NCBI RefSeq assembly: GCF_013167895.1 | Contig: NZ_BLWC01000001.1 | Span: forward strand, 496,001-560,000 | Direction of reading: 5' to 3' | Source of the DNA: Streptomyces fulvorobeus | GTDB lineage: Bacteria; Actinomycetota; Actinomycetes; Streptomycetales; Streptomycetaceae | DNA: 64,000 nt | Part shown: positions 1 to 8,534 of the stretch, one piece after another | How the letters are laid out: every line of letters starts with the position of its first letter | Numbering within the stretch: position 1 is the stretch's first letter | Notes under the pieces: model-generated | What the model was told of the DNA's origin: nothing | What the model saw: the letters and a program-made list of their open reading frames with translations, nothing else | Databases searched by the model: none | Position numbers and translations under genes: made by a program

Positions 1-938
1 ACGGCATGCACCAGACCGCGGTCCACCGCGGCGTCGCACCGTACCGGCCCAACTCCCTCGACGGCGGCTGCCCGTTCCTCGCGGGTGAGGACACCAGCGC
101 GTTCATCGAGGCCCCGGCCGCCGTGGCCGCGAGCCGCAAGGTGCGGGAGAACCCCGCCTCCTTCGACGACCACTACAGCCAGCCCCGCCAGTTCTGGCTC
201 AGCATGACCCCGGTCGAGCGCGAGCACATCATCGCCGCCTACACCTTCGAACTCGGCAAATGTTACGAGCAGGCCATCAAGGAGCGGGCGCTGACCGTAC
301 TCGCCCGCATCGACACCCAGCTCTGTGAAGAGGTCGCCGCAGGGCTCGGTCTGCCCGCCCCTGGCCCGGACGCGGGGCTCACCGACCCGCAGCCGAGCCC
401 CGCGCTGTCCCAGCTGGGCCAGGTGTGGCCGCTCGACGGGCGGATCATCGGCATCGTCGCCGACGCCCACGCCGACCTGGACGGGGTACGCGCCGTCCGG
501 CAGACGGTGCTCGACGCCGGGATGGTGCCCCTGGTCATCGCCCCGGCCGGTGGCAAGCTCGACGCGGACGGCGAGCCCGTCACCGTCCAGCGCACTTTCG
601 CCACCGCCCGGTCCGTCGAGTTCGATGCCATCCTGCTCGCCGGGGCACCCGGCACCGGCGGCGACGCGGCGGGTGCCAGGGACGCCAAGGCCGACAACCC
701 CGGCACCGCGGCGGATGTCGTCACCGATCCCCGTGCCCTGCTCCTGGTGAACGAGGCGTTCCGCCACGGCAAGGCCATCGGCGCCTGGGGCGGCGGGGAC
801 AGCGCCCTCGCCGCGGCGGGCGTGCCCACCGGCGCGCCGGGCGTGGTCACCGCCGACAGCGGCGCCGCCGTACTGCAGGGTGTCACCGAACTCCTCGGCG
901 CCCACCGCGTCTGGGAACGCTTCACCCCGCAGATCTGA
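1..938 (+). CDS. katE: Large-subunit (HPII/KatE-type) catalase, 3' part
   Basis: This is the C-terminal part of a large-subunit haem catalase, which dismutates hydrogen peroxide in the cytoplasm. The reading frame is open from base 3, so the true start and haem-binding core lie before the window. The first ~110 visible residues are the end of the catalase core (SQPRQFWLSMTPVEREHI, then a helical segment with FELGKC). From about residue 145 a separate domain begins (GRIIGIVADAHAD) that resembles the class I glutamine-amidotransferase/DJ-1-like C-terminal domain which distinguishes HPII catalases from small-subunit ones. The gene ends just before a strong terminator, so it is the last gene of its transcript. 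The family assignment is firm; the symbol follows the HPII architecture. Confidence 0.9.
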   Translation, partial: GMHQTAVHRGVAPYRPNSLDGGCPFLAGEDTSAFIEAPAAVAASRKVRENPASFDDHYSQPRQFWLSMTPVEREHIIAAYTFELGKCYEQAIKERALTVLARIDTQLCEEVAAGLGLPAPGPDAGLTDPQPSPALSQLGQVWPLDGRIIGIVADAHADLDGVRAVRQTVLDAGMVPLVIAPAGGKLDADGEPVTVQRTFATARSVEFDAILLAGAPGTGGDAAGARDAKADNPGTAADVVTDPRALLLVNEAFRHGKAIGAWGGGDSALAAAGVPTGAPGVVTADSGAAVLQGVTELLGAHRVWERFTPQI

Positions 939-949
939 TTCCGAGAACA

Positions 950-997
950 GCCGGATCGCCGCTGCGGGCCGCCAAAGGCCCGCAGCGGCGATCCGGC
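950..997 (+). terminator. Perfect 21-bp hairpin after katE
   Basis: A perfect 21-bp inverted repeat (950-970 and 977-997) with a six-base loop starts 11 bases after the catalase stop. No T-run follows, which is usual for Streptomyces terminators. It may also end the convergent transcript leaving the secreted-protein gene at 1089-1625. Confidence 0.85.
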
Positions 998-1088
998 CTC
1001 GGCCGGCCGGCCGGTGACGTCACCAGGGAAGGTCACGGCCGGGGCGCAGAGCTCCACCTGTGAGGGGCTCGTGTCGCGCGCTCGGTTG

Positions 1089-1625
1089 TCAGCTGATGTA
1101 GAAGGAACTGGCCCTGTCGTTCCAGTTGCCGGCCGGGCAGTCCCCTGTTCCTCCTCCGCCGAGGAAGGAGCACTGGTTGATGTACGAGGTGGAGGCTCCG
1201 GTGAAGTTCGTCCCCTCGAAGAACTTGATGTCGCACTGGTACGCGGTCTTGACCGACGTGACGGTGTCGTTCATGTTCAACCCGTTGGGATACCAGGTGT
1301 CGTTGCCGAGGTTGCCGTCGTAGTACTCCACCGTGTTGGTGTCCGCCGAACAGGCGTGGCTGCCGGTCAGGATCTTGTAGCCACCTCCCGTCTGGAAGTT
1401 GTACCAGTTGTAGAGGTAGACCAGATCCAGCTCCGCTGACGCCGACACGTGCTGCTTCAGGGCGGCTTCGCTCTCGAAGCAGGCGGATCGCCCGGTGCTC
1501 AGGCTTGTCGAGCAGTACGGCCCGGTCGAGGCCGTCGGTGTGGGGTCCGTCCCGGGTGAGGCCGAAGCCGGTGTCGCGATCAGCACGATGCCGATGACGA
1601 ACAGACTGCTGATGAGCTTCCTCAT
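1089..1625 (-). CDS. Secreted small protein, I36 inhibitor / beta-gamma-crystallin-like
   Basis: The product is a 178-residue secreted protein. Residues 1-23 form a clear signal peptide (MRKLISSLFVIGIVLIATPASAS) preceded by an AGAGGA ribosome site. The mature part has several cysteines (CSADT, CDIKFFEG, INQCSFLGG, GDCPAG) and ends in WNDRASSFYIS. A closing WNDRxSS motif after a C-x-F-x-G strand is typical of Streptomyces peptidase inhibitor I36 and beta/gamma-crystallin-like folds, so a secreted protease inhibitor or small structural protein is the likely role. This is inference from motif resemblance. It is transcribed divergently from the SARP regulator gene starting at 1899, with a 273-bp shared upstream region, which makes regulation by that neighbour plausible. 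Confidence 0.75.
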   Translation of the reverse strand: MRKLISSLFVIGIVLIATPASASPGTDPTPTASTGPYCSTSLSTGRSACFESEAALKQHVSASAELDLVYLYNWYNFQTGGGYKILTGSHACSADTNTVEYYDGNLGNDTWYPNGLNMNDTVTSVKTAYQCDIKFFEGTNFTGASTSYINQCSFLGGGGTGDCPAGNWNDRASSFYIS

Positions 1626-1898
1626 GATTTTCCGTCCTCTTGTTGGTGATGCTCCGCGCGAGGTATCTCGCTTCCTTCCTCGCCTGGCCGCCGATCGACC
1701 ACCGGCCCGGGTTGTGCGGGACGAGGACGACGTGCCCTCGCCCCGGCCCCGGCGACCGGGGCTGGGTGGCGACGTCGACGACCCTCTCGTGTGCAGTCAC
1801 CATTGCGTCATCAGCGCGTCATCACAGGCGTTGAGCGATCATTCGTGCGCACGCTATGCTCCAACGGGTTACTTTGGGTGACGGGGGCGGTTCGGGGG

Positions 1899-4745
1899 AT
1901 GGACTTTCGCGTTCTGGGGCCGCTTGAGGTCCGGACGGGCCAGGAACGGCTACTGGTGCCCGGAGCGCGTCGGCAGCGGGTACTGGCCGCGTTGCTACTG
2001 GCGCCGAACTCGGTGGTGCCGTTGTCCAGACTCGTCGACATGACCTGGGACGACGAGCCCCCTGTGACCGCTGTGAAGCAGTTGCAGAACTCGGTCTCGG
2101 CGCTGCGTGAACGGCTGGGCGACACCGGACAGCGGCTCATCCGTACTGAGGACGCCGGCTACCTGATCCGGGTCGGGGAACAGGACCTCGACTCGCTCCG
2201 GTTCACCACTGGGGTCGCCGACAGCCGTCGCCACGCGGCGGAAGGAAGGCTGGAGCAGGCAGTCGGGGTGATCCGAACGGCGCTGGACCTCTGGCGCGGC
2301 AGCGCCCTGGAGGGTTTAGGCACCGCGGCACTGGCCAGATCCGCCGCACGGCTGGACGAGCAGCGGCTCCGCACGCTGGAGCTGTCCGTCACATGGCGGT
2401 TGGAGCTCGGCGAGCACCACGAGGTCGCCGACGACCTGGCAGATCTCGCTCACGACCATCCACTGCGCGAAACCCTGCACATGCGGTGGATGGAGGCGCT
2501 GGTCCACTGCGGCCGACGCGCGGACGCGCTGCACGTCTTCCATCGCCTCGGAACCCGTCTCGCCAAGGAACTCGGCGTCGGCCCCGGGCCGGATGTGCGG
2601 CGCCTGCATGAGCAGATCCTGCGCGGCGAACAACCCAGGCCCCGCCCGGACCCTCGCACCCGGGGTATCCATCGCGTGCCCGCGATGAGGCAGCCGTGGT
2701 CCCTCGCCCCACCAGTGCCACGCCAACTTCCGCAGACTGTCCGTGACTTCATCGGCCGGGCTGATCACCTGGCCGCGCTCGACGCCCTGCTGCCGCCGGC
2801 CGGCGGGCAGGCCGTGGTGATCTCCGCACTGGACGGCTCGGGCGGAGTGGGCAAGACGACGCTCGCGGTGCACTGGGCCCGCCGTGTCCAGGACCGGTTT
2901 CCCGACGGCACACTCCACACCAACCTCCGCGGATACGGTCCCGGCAAGCCCGCGAGTCCGGATGAGACTCTCGACGACTTCCTGGTCGCGCTCGGCGTGC
3001 ACCCGGCGGCGGTACCAGCTGGGACCGGCGCCCGCTCGGGACTCTTCCGCACACTCGCGGCGGGACGGCGCATGCTGATCGTGCTCGACAATGCGCACAG
3101 TGCCGAGCAGGTACGCCCGCTGCTGCCCGGAGCACCCGGCTGCATGGTGGTGGTGACCAGCCGCGACAGCCTGACCGGCCTGGTGATCACCGAGGCCGCA
3201 CACCGTCTCACTCTCGACGTGCTCGCCCCGTCCGAGGCGCTGGACCTGGTCGTCGGCATCATCGGCCCTCATCGGGCCCGAGCGGAACCGGCTGCGGTGG
3301 ACAACCTCATCCGGCTGTGCGCGCGCCTTCCTCTGGCGCTGCGCATCGCCGCGGGGCGCGCAGCTGCGTACGGACATGTCTCCGTCGCCGACATAGTCGC
3401 CGAGCTCGCCGAGGAGAACTCCAGGCTCGACGCACTGAGCTGGGGCCGCGACCCCTACGCGGCGGTCCGCAACGTACTCGCCTGGTCCTACGATCAGCTG
3501 TCCATCGGGCAGGCGGATCTCTTCCGGCGTCTGGGTCTTCATCCGGGTCCGGACATCTCGACACCCGCGGCCGCGGCCCTCGCGCAACGGCCACCACGCG
3601 AGACCCGGCAACTGCTCAACGCGCTGGCCGACGCCCACCTCATCGAACCCGTCGCACACGACCGATACCGCTTCCACGACCTCCTGCGGGCCTACGCGGA
3701 GGAGTTGGCCGGTGAACACGACAGCGAGGGCCGGCGCCGCGACGCCCTGGACGCCATGCTCACCTGGTACAGCCACACCGCTCACACCGCCGACCGCCGG
3801 CTCTACCCGACCTGCACACGCGTGGTGACCACGGTCGCCGAACCTGCCCACCCCCACCCCGTGGCCGACCGTGACCACGCCTGGGCCTGGTTCACCGACG
3901 AACGAGCCAACCTGATCGCCGCCCTGTACCAGGCAGTGGACCGCACCATGGATGACTACGCCCTGTACCTCCTCGACGCTCTTGGTTTCCTCGTGCTCAT
4001 GGGCGGCTGGGAGGAACGCGTCGACACCGCGAGCGCGGTTCTGCGCGCGGCGCGGCGGTCCGGCCGGACCGTCCACGAAGCCAACGCCCTGCTCGCCCGA
4101 GGAGAAGCGCTGGCACACCTGCAACACCCCGACGCGCAGGCGGACCTCGGTGGTGCCTGCCGGCTCGCCCAAGAGGCCGGCAACGTCCACATCCAGATCG
4201 CCGCCCGCATCGAACTCGGCCAACTACTGCGCCGGCAGACCCGCTTCGTCGAGGCGCAGCACCACTTCGACGAGGCCCGCCTGCTCAGCAGAGGATTCGA
4301 TACAGGACGGTGGGAAGCGGTGGCGGAAGGCCACCTCGCCGCACTCCACTCCGACCTCGGCAACCACCAGCAGGCCATCGACTGCGGCACGCGCAGCGCG
4401 GCACTGCGACACGAGCTCGGCGACACGGACGGCGAAGCATGCGCTCTCGCCGCCATCGCCGTGGGCCGGCAGGGCATCGGCGACCACGACACAGCGATCG
4501 TTCACTGCCGACACGCCATCGCGCTCGGCCGCACGTCCCTGGGCAGCCAGGAAGAGACCCTCGCCGGACCTCTCACCGTCCTCGCGACGTCCCTACTCGC
4601 CCTCGGACGCGTGAACGAGGCGGTCGACTGCTGGCAGGAAGCCGCCTCCATCTACACCGACCGAGGGCTGGACGCCGACGCCGCCATCCTGCACCACCAC
4701 ATCCGAGCGGCAGGCCAGCCGCCGGCGCAACCTGATCAGTTGTAA
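1899..4745 (+). CDS. AfsR/SARP-family regulator with NB-ARC ATPase and TPR domains
   Basis: This 948-residue regulator has the full AfsR-type architecture. Residues 1-95 are an OmpR-type winged helix (MDFRVLGPLEVRTG opening), residues ~100-245 a bacterial transcriptional activation domain, and residues ~290-620 an NB-ARC/STAND ATPase with Walker A GSGGVGKTT at 313-321 and Walker B-like MLIVLDNAH near 393. The C-terminal ~300 residues are helical TPR-like repeats. The reading frame extends upstream to 1791, but the family start is the ATG at 1899. SARPs activate secondary metabolism or development genes; no biosynthetic cluster adjoins this one, so its targets may be the two small secreted-protein genes beside it. 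Its 3' end overlaps the convergent gene at 4736 by 10 bases. Confidence 0.92.
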   Translation: MDFRVLGPLEVRTGQERLLVPGARRQRVLAALLLAPNSVVPLSRLVDMTWDDEPPVTAVKQLQNSVSALRERLGDTGQRLIRTEDAGYLIRVGEQDLDSLRFTTGVADSRRHAAEGRLEQAVGVIRTALDLWRGSALEGLGTAALARSAARLDEQRLRTLELSVTWRLELGEHHEVADDLADLAHDHPLRETLHMRWMEALVHCGRRADALHVFHRLGTRLAKELGVGPGPDVRRLHEQILRGEQPRPRPDPRTRGIHRVPAMRQPWSLAPPVPRQLPQTVRDFIGRADHLAALDALLPPAGGQAVVISALDGSGGVGKTTLAVHWARRVQDRFPDGTLHTNLRGYGPGKPASPDETLDDFLVALGVHPAAVPAGTGARSGLFRTLAAGRRMLIVLDNAHSAEQVRPLLPGAPGCMVVVTSRDSLTGLVITEAAHRLTLDVLAPSEALDLVVGIIGPHRARAEPAAVDNLIRLCARLPLALRIAAGRAAAYGHVSVADIVAELAEENSRLDALSWGRDPYAAVRNVLAWSYDQLSIGQADLFRRLGLHPGPDISTPAAAALAQRPPRETRQLLNALADAHLIEPVAHDRYRFHDLLRAYAEELAGEHDSEGRRRDALDAMLTWYSHTAHTADRRLYPTCTRVVTTVAEPAHPHPVADRDHAWAWFTDERANLIAALYQAVDRTMDDYALYLLDALGFLVLMGGWEERVDTASAVLRAARRSGRTVHEANALLARGEALAHLQHPDAQADLGGACRLAQEAGNVHIQIAARIELGQLLRRQTRFVEAQHHFDEARLLSRGFDTGRWEAVAEGHLAALHSDLGNHQQAIDCGTRSAALRHELGDTDGEACALAAIAVGRQGIGDHDTAIVHCRHAIALGRTSLGSQEETLAGPLTVLATSLLALGRVNEAVDCWQEAASIYTDRGLDADAAILHHHIRAAGQPPAQPDQL

Positions 4746-5215
4746 CCGTCGACGTAGATGGAGACTTTGTCGGTGGTCTCCCGATAACCGGCGAGAGAAG
4801 GGTTCCAGTAGTCGACCGTGGACTGGGCGGACCACCAAGCTCCGTAATTCTGGTTGACCGTACTTGAGACAGTGGTGCATTTGAAGGAGTCGCCGCTCTT
4901 CATCCACTTGTTCACGACACAGGTCCAGCCGCCGTAGCCTACTCCGGAGCTGCCGAGGCCATAGGTAAGCGAGATGTCGCGTACGTAGTGCTGCACTGCC
5001 ACATCCGCATTGACCATGTACACAAGCACTTGACCGTTTGCCTGATTCATCAGCCCGTGACCACAGGTCTGCATGGAGAGCCCAGGGGTGGAACTGGAGA
5101 CAGCTTTCGTGAGACACATCGAAGAGCCGGCCTGGGCAGGGCTGGAGATGCCGACGACAGCCAGCACAGTTGCTCCCGAAACTGCAAGGTAGGCAGTGCT
5201 CTTCTCCAGGCGCAT
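4736..5215 (-). CDS. Small secreted protein of unknown function
   Basis: A 159-residue protein with a Sec signal peptide of about 30 residues (MRLEKSTAYLAVSGATVLAV, then ISSPAQA). The ATG at 5215 is chosen over the upstream in-frame codon at 5293 because it has an AGGGGAT ribosome site and begins the signal sequence. The mature part carries cysteines (SSMCLTKAV, MQTCGHGLM, GWTCVVNKW, DSFKCTTV) likely to form two disulfides, and is rich in Gly, Ser and Tyr. I do not recognise a family; the layout suggests a compact extracellular beta-rich protein. It is convergent with the SARP gene and overlaps its last 10 bases, an arrangement in which transcription of one could affect the other. Confidence 0.75.
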   Translation of the reverse strand: MRLEKSTAYLAVSGATVLAVVGISSPAQAGSSMCLTKAVSSSTPGLSMQTCGHGLMNQANGQVLVYMVNADVAVQHYVRDISLTYGLGSSGVGYGGWTCVVNKWMKSGDSFKCTTVSSTVNQNYGAWWSAQSTVDYWNPSLAGYRETTDKVSIYVDGYN

Positions 5216-5770
5216 GAAGATCCCCTGATCGTGAGTGGCATGCACGACGATGGCAACGAGTGCACGGTACCCAAGCAGGGGTGGGTGCGCCATAGTGCCA
5301 ACCGCCCCGCATCACCGCACACTTCTCATCTTGAGCGCCAAGCGATCTCGAAAGCGTGAATGGCAGCGAGCGTGCGACCGATGCGGTTGGTGCCGCATCG
5401 ACCAGCTGCTCAGCGCCGGAGGGCCGGAGGGCCGGCCCATCATGCCCTGTGCAGGGTCGGCAGACGCTCCCCCGCCGGGGGTCAAGCGCATCATCGAGCC
5501 AGGCCCTTACTCGCCCACCGCGCCGTTTGCAGGCAAAGTGTGCACGTCGACCCGTAGAGCTCCTGTTGGAGGGGTGGTGGACAGGCTACGGAGTCTTATC
5601 AAGGAAAATGCTTGCGCCCCGCAGCCGACGAATAGCTATTGCAGCGTTTGCCGCGCGGATATCGAAACCAGTTCAACTTATGGAACAGAGATGACGTCGG
5701 CTCGGCCAGACTCCGACCACACGCAGGCGACGACCGGACCGTACGGGACATCGCGTGCTGCCCACGGGTG
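5216..5770. other. Intergenic region without a supported gene
   Basis: This 555-base gap lies between the start of the secreted-protein gene (minus) and the end of the caspase gene (minus). The open frames crossing it lack ribosome sites and recognisable protein sequence. A locally AT-richer patch near 5590-5660 could hold a promoter for the minus-strand gene or regulatory DNA. I see no hairpin strong enough to call. Confidence 0.5.
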
Positions 5771-7093
5771 TCAGGTGCAGGCTTTCTTGCCGTGGGGGGC
5801 GTTACCGTGTCCGCGGGTTATCTGGAAGGTCACGGGGAGGTCTTCCAGGTCGGGGCCGAATTGGCCGAGGTCGGTGATGATGAGTCTGGTCCAGTTGTCC
5901 CCCGGTCCGGTGATCACGATGGACTGTCCCATTTCGGCACCCTTGACGGTGCAGCTGCGGGTGGGTGTGATGACGAAGTAGCCGACGCTGATGTCGTTGA
6001 TGTTGATTCCGAGTTCACGGTCCTTCGTCCAGGCGGTCTTTCTCGGTTTGTCGGTCCAGGGGAGGCCGGCGGTGAGTTGTTCCTCGCGGGGTCGGCTGGG
6101 GTTCGCGGAGGGCTCTGTCTGGCTGCCGCCGGAGCCGGCTCCGACGCTGGGGGAAGGCGCTGTGGTGGACGGGGTGGGCGAGGGTTTGGCGGAGCGGGAA
6201 GCGCCGGGCGTTCCCTTCGCTGAGTGACCTTGCGACAGCAGGAAAGCCGGTACGGCCAGGGCGGCCGCAATCACTGCCGCTGCCAGTGGCCACAGGAGCG
6301 CCGGCCGCAGCCGGCGCCACGGGGCTGGGGTGGGAAGCGGTGGGTGCGGCAGGGGACCGCGTGCCAGGGCGAGCCAGCTGGCGGCTCCCGTACCCCGGCG
6401 CTGGGGACTGGGAAGGCCGAGATGTCTCAGCTCGCTTTCCGCGTAGTGGTAGATCTGGTCCATGTTCAGCGGCTCGGTTGCCGCGAGGGCGTTCAGCAGC
6501 ACCGCGGTGAAAGCGCTGTGCCGGTCGCCTGGAGGCGCGTGGGAGGGGGCGGTCGCGGTGGTGGAGGTGAGCGTGTAGGTGCCGCCGGCGGGGAGCTGAC
6601 CGAGCACCAGGCTGGGGGCGGTGGCCATGGCGGCGATGGCCCTGCCCGAGAAGCAGCAGTCCAGGATCAGTACCCGTGCCCGCGCCGGCGCTGTGGCGAG
6701 ATCACGTTTGATCACGTCAAGGGGCAGTGCCGTGTAGCGCAGACGCTCCGGGTCGGTGTGCTTGAGCGTCAGATAGAGCATGCCGTCGTCGTCCAGGAGG
6801 CCGTGGCCGCTGTAGTAGACCAGCAGCAAGTCGTCTGCTTCGCTGCCGGCGCGTTGCAGAGCGTTGCCCACGGCCGCCTGGTCCACCGGTTCGCCGTCCA
6901 GGCCCAGGACGGTGCAGTGTCCGGTGGGCTGTCCGGCGACGAGCCCGTGTTCGGGATGGGTGAAAGCGTTCTTGAGGTCCCGGAGGTTGTTGTCGACAGC
7001 CGCGATGGGCGGCAGTGCTCGGTCCCGGAACGTGCCGGCGCCGATGAGGACGATCCGGCTGGCGTCGGCACGGGGGAACCACGTCTCGGTCAC
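5771..7093 (-). CDS. Membrane-anchored caspase-like protease (peptidase C14)
   Basis: A 440-residue protein counted from a GTG start at 7093. Residues ~12-245 form a caspase/metacaspase domain: the opening strand RIVLIGAG, the catalytic histidine in YYSGHG (His97) and the catalytic cysteine in LDCCFSG (Cys147). A single membrane helix lies at about 266-287, followed by a Ser/Pro/Thr linker and a ~100-residue C-terminal domain (340-440) placed across the membrane, which I cannot assign. An in-frame ATG at 7141 would add 16 residues overlapping the upstream gene and looks less natural. It follows the EACC1 gene by 10 bases and is surely cotranscribed. In published comparative genomics, EACC1 partners caspase and trypsin effectors in regulated conflict systems, so this protease is a predicted death or defence effector. 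Confidence 0.88.
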   Translation of the reverse strand: MTETWFPRADASRIVLIGAGTFRDRALPPIAAVDNNLRDLKNAFTHPEHGLVAGQPTGHCTVLGLDGEPVDQAAVGNALQRAGSEADDLLLVYYSGHGLLDDDGMLYLTLKHTDPERLRYTALPLDVIKRDLATAPARARVLILDCCFSGRAIAAMATAPSLVLGQLPAGGTYTLTSTTATAPSHAPPGDRHSAFTAVLLNALAATEPLNMDQIYHYAESELRHLGLPSPQRRGTGAASWLALARGPLPHPPLPTPAPWRRLRPALLWPLAAAVIAAALAVPAFLLSQGHSAKGTPGASRSAKPSPTPSTTAPSPSVGAGSGGSQTEPSANPSRPREEQLTAGLPWTDKPRKTAWTKDRELGININDISVGYFVITPTRSCTVKGAEMGQSIVITGPGDNWTRLIITDLGQFGPDLEDLPVTFQITRGHGNAPHGKKACT

Positions 7094-7103
7094 CGGGACC
7101 GTC

Positions 7104-7490
7104 TTATTCCTGGGGCGGCGCAGCGAGCCGCTCGACTTCACGGATGATGGCCAGCGGATCCTGGCTGCGTTTCACGTCGATGCTCACTTCACGGCCATCG
7201 GGGGCCTTGACGGTGACGGTGATGTCAGCCCGGCGCTGACTCAGCCATGTGGACACCGAGCGCGCGATCAGCGCACCGGTGCCGCCCGCGCCAAGGGCCA
7301 CCGTCAGCACGTCCAGCACGCCGCCCATCTCACCCTCGGCCACAGGCCGGGAGCGCAGGCGAAGGCGGCCGCGGAGATCGTCCTCAAGCGTCAACCAGTC
7401 ATACAGCAGACGCAGATGCTGTTCGGCCTCGGTGCCGTGCACGGCTAACGCCAGCTCACCCCGGGATGCGGTTGTCCTCTGCTCAGGCAT
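7104..7490 (-). CDS. EACC1 (effector-associated constant component) domain protein
   Basis: A 128-residue protein whose C-terminal half matches the EACC1 domain: the segment GEMGGVLDVLTVALGAGG (about 52-69), a short hydrophobic helix, the signature STWLSQRRADITVTV (about 79-93), and a closing strand DGREVSIDVKR. The N-terminal ~45 residues (LRLLYDWLTLEDDLRGR) also fit the family. EACC1 proteins are small components that lie next to variable effectors, here the caspase-like protease 10 bases downstream; a role in membrane association or signal relay is proposed but not proven. It is a compact two-gene operon with no ATPase next to it, unlike more elaborate versions. The ribosome site is weak. 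Confidence 0.85.
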   Translation of the reverse strand: MPEQRTTASRGELALAVHGTEAEQHLRLLYDWLTLEDDLRGRLRLRSRPVAEGEMGGVLDVLTVALGAGGTGALIARSVSTWLSQRRADITVTVKAPDGREVSIDVKRSQDPLAIIREVERLAAPPQE

Positions 7491-7775
7491 AGAGCCATTC
7501 TGTCGTCAGCGACCACGCACGGCACCTGTTTTCACCAGCGCCCACCGGACCAGCCCTCACGACACGGCACCGACCTCTTGCTTCCCCGCTTTCTGATCGC
7601 ATGCGGCCATCACGCTGTTCCTTCCTCCGCCACCCCTCCCAGCCCGGGGCCGGCCGGCGCCTGGAGCGGTGCTTGGGACGGGCCGCTCGCCCTCGGGGCC
7701 GCCACATCGCCAGCGGGCGTGGGGCTGATCATGTAGGACACGGTCCCAGATCTCCGGGGCGTGGGAGGCACGCGC

Positions 7776-8534
7776 CTATCGGAGGACGATGTCGCGGCCC
7801 GGGCCGCCTTCGACGGCGTCTTTCCCGGGGCCTCCACTGACCAGGTCATCGCCGCCCTCGCCGTGCAGCGTGTCGTCGCCGGAGCCGCCGAGGACGATGT
7901 CACGGCCGTCCCCGCCCATGGCGTCGTCGTCGCCTCGGCCGCCGGACACGATGTCCGCACCGCCGTACGCCTCGATCATGTCGTCACCCTGGCCACCCCG
8001 CAGCCGCTGGTCGCTGTCGTCGCCCATCAGGTGGTCCATGCCGTCGCCGCCGTCCAGGACCGCGCGCCCCATGACCATGTCGTCCCCCGCCTCTCCCCAC
8101 ACCGTATGCGCGGTATGGGCGTGCAGCGTGTCGTCGCCGGGGCCGCCGCGGACGGTGTCGACCGCGGGGTCGCTGGTGACGATCGTGTCGTCCCGGTCGC
8201 CGAGGAAGATGTCGATTTCATCCGGCTGGGAGCTGCCGGTGGGCAGTTCGCAGACGACGAAGGTGTCGTTCCCGGGTTCGAGGTACGCACAGTGGTCGCC
8301 TGGTTCGAGCGGGACCGCGTCGCGGAAGCCGATCCGCCGGACCCCGTCGCCGAGGTCCATGGGGATCACGTGGAGGTCGTTGGCCTCGCCCGCGGTGGCG
8401 GTGAAGACGATCGACTGAGTCACCCAGTCGGCGCCGACGCGGGCCTTCACCTCGGTGGCGGCGGGAGCGGCGGGGGCGGCGACGGCGAGCAGGGTCACGG
8501 CGACCGCTCCGGCGGTGAGTACGTGTCGGTTCAT
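7776..8534 (-). CDS. Secreted RTX-type calcium-binding repeat protein
   Basis: A 252-residue secreted protein. A signal peptide occupies residues 1-26 (MNRHVLTAGAVAVTLLAVAA), then a ~100-residue N-terminal domain, then about nine glycine/aspartate-rich nonapeptide repeats of the GGxGxD type from roughly residue 130 to the end (for example RGGPGDDTL, LGGSGDDTL, GEGGDDLVS). Such repeats form a calcium-loaded beta-roll. Unlike Gram-negative RTX toxins it has an ordinary Sec signal and no enzymatic domain, so a structural or adhesive role is likelier than toxicity. The start at 8534 has an AGGTG ribosome site and overlaps the upstream stop codon as ATGA, so the two genes are translationally coupled. 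Confidence 0.85.
   Translation of the reverse strand: MNRHVLTAGAVAVTLLAVAAPAAPAATEVKARVGADWVTQSIVFTATAGEANDLHVIPMDLGDGVRRIGFRDAVPLEPGDHCAYLEPGNDTFVVCELPTGSSQPDEIDIFLGDRDDTIVTSDPAVDTVRGGPGDDTLHAHTAHTVWGEAGDDMVMGRAVLDGGDGMDHLMGDDSDQRLRGGQGDDMIEAYGGADIVSGGRGDDDAMGGDGRDIVLGGSGDDTLHGEGGDDLVSGGPGKDAVEGGPGRDIVLR

Noticed and set aside
2316..4223. A 635-residue minus-strand frame inside the SARP gene
   Set aside because: Antisense shadow of a clearly conserved gene; no ribosome site or recognisable domain.
1791..5215. A secondary-metabolite cluster around the SARP gene
   Set aside because: No polyketide synthase, NRPS, terpene or lanthipeptide enzyme is present within reach; the regulator stands without a cluster here.
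5235..5981. A 248-residue plus-strand frame in the gap after the secreted-protein gene
   Set aside because: It overlaps the caspase gene antisense, lacks a good start site and shows no protein-like pattern.
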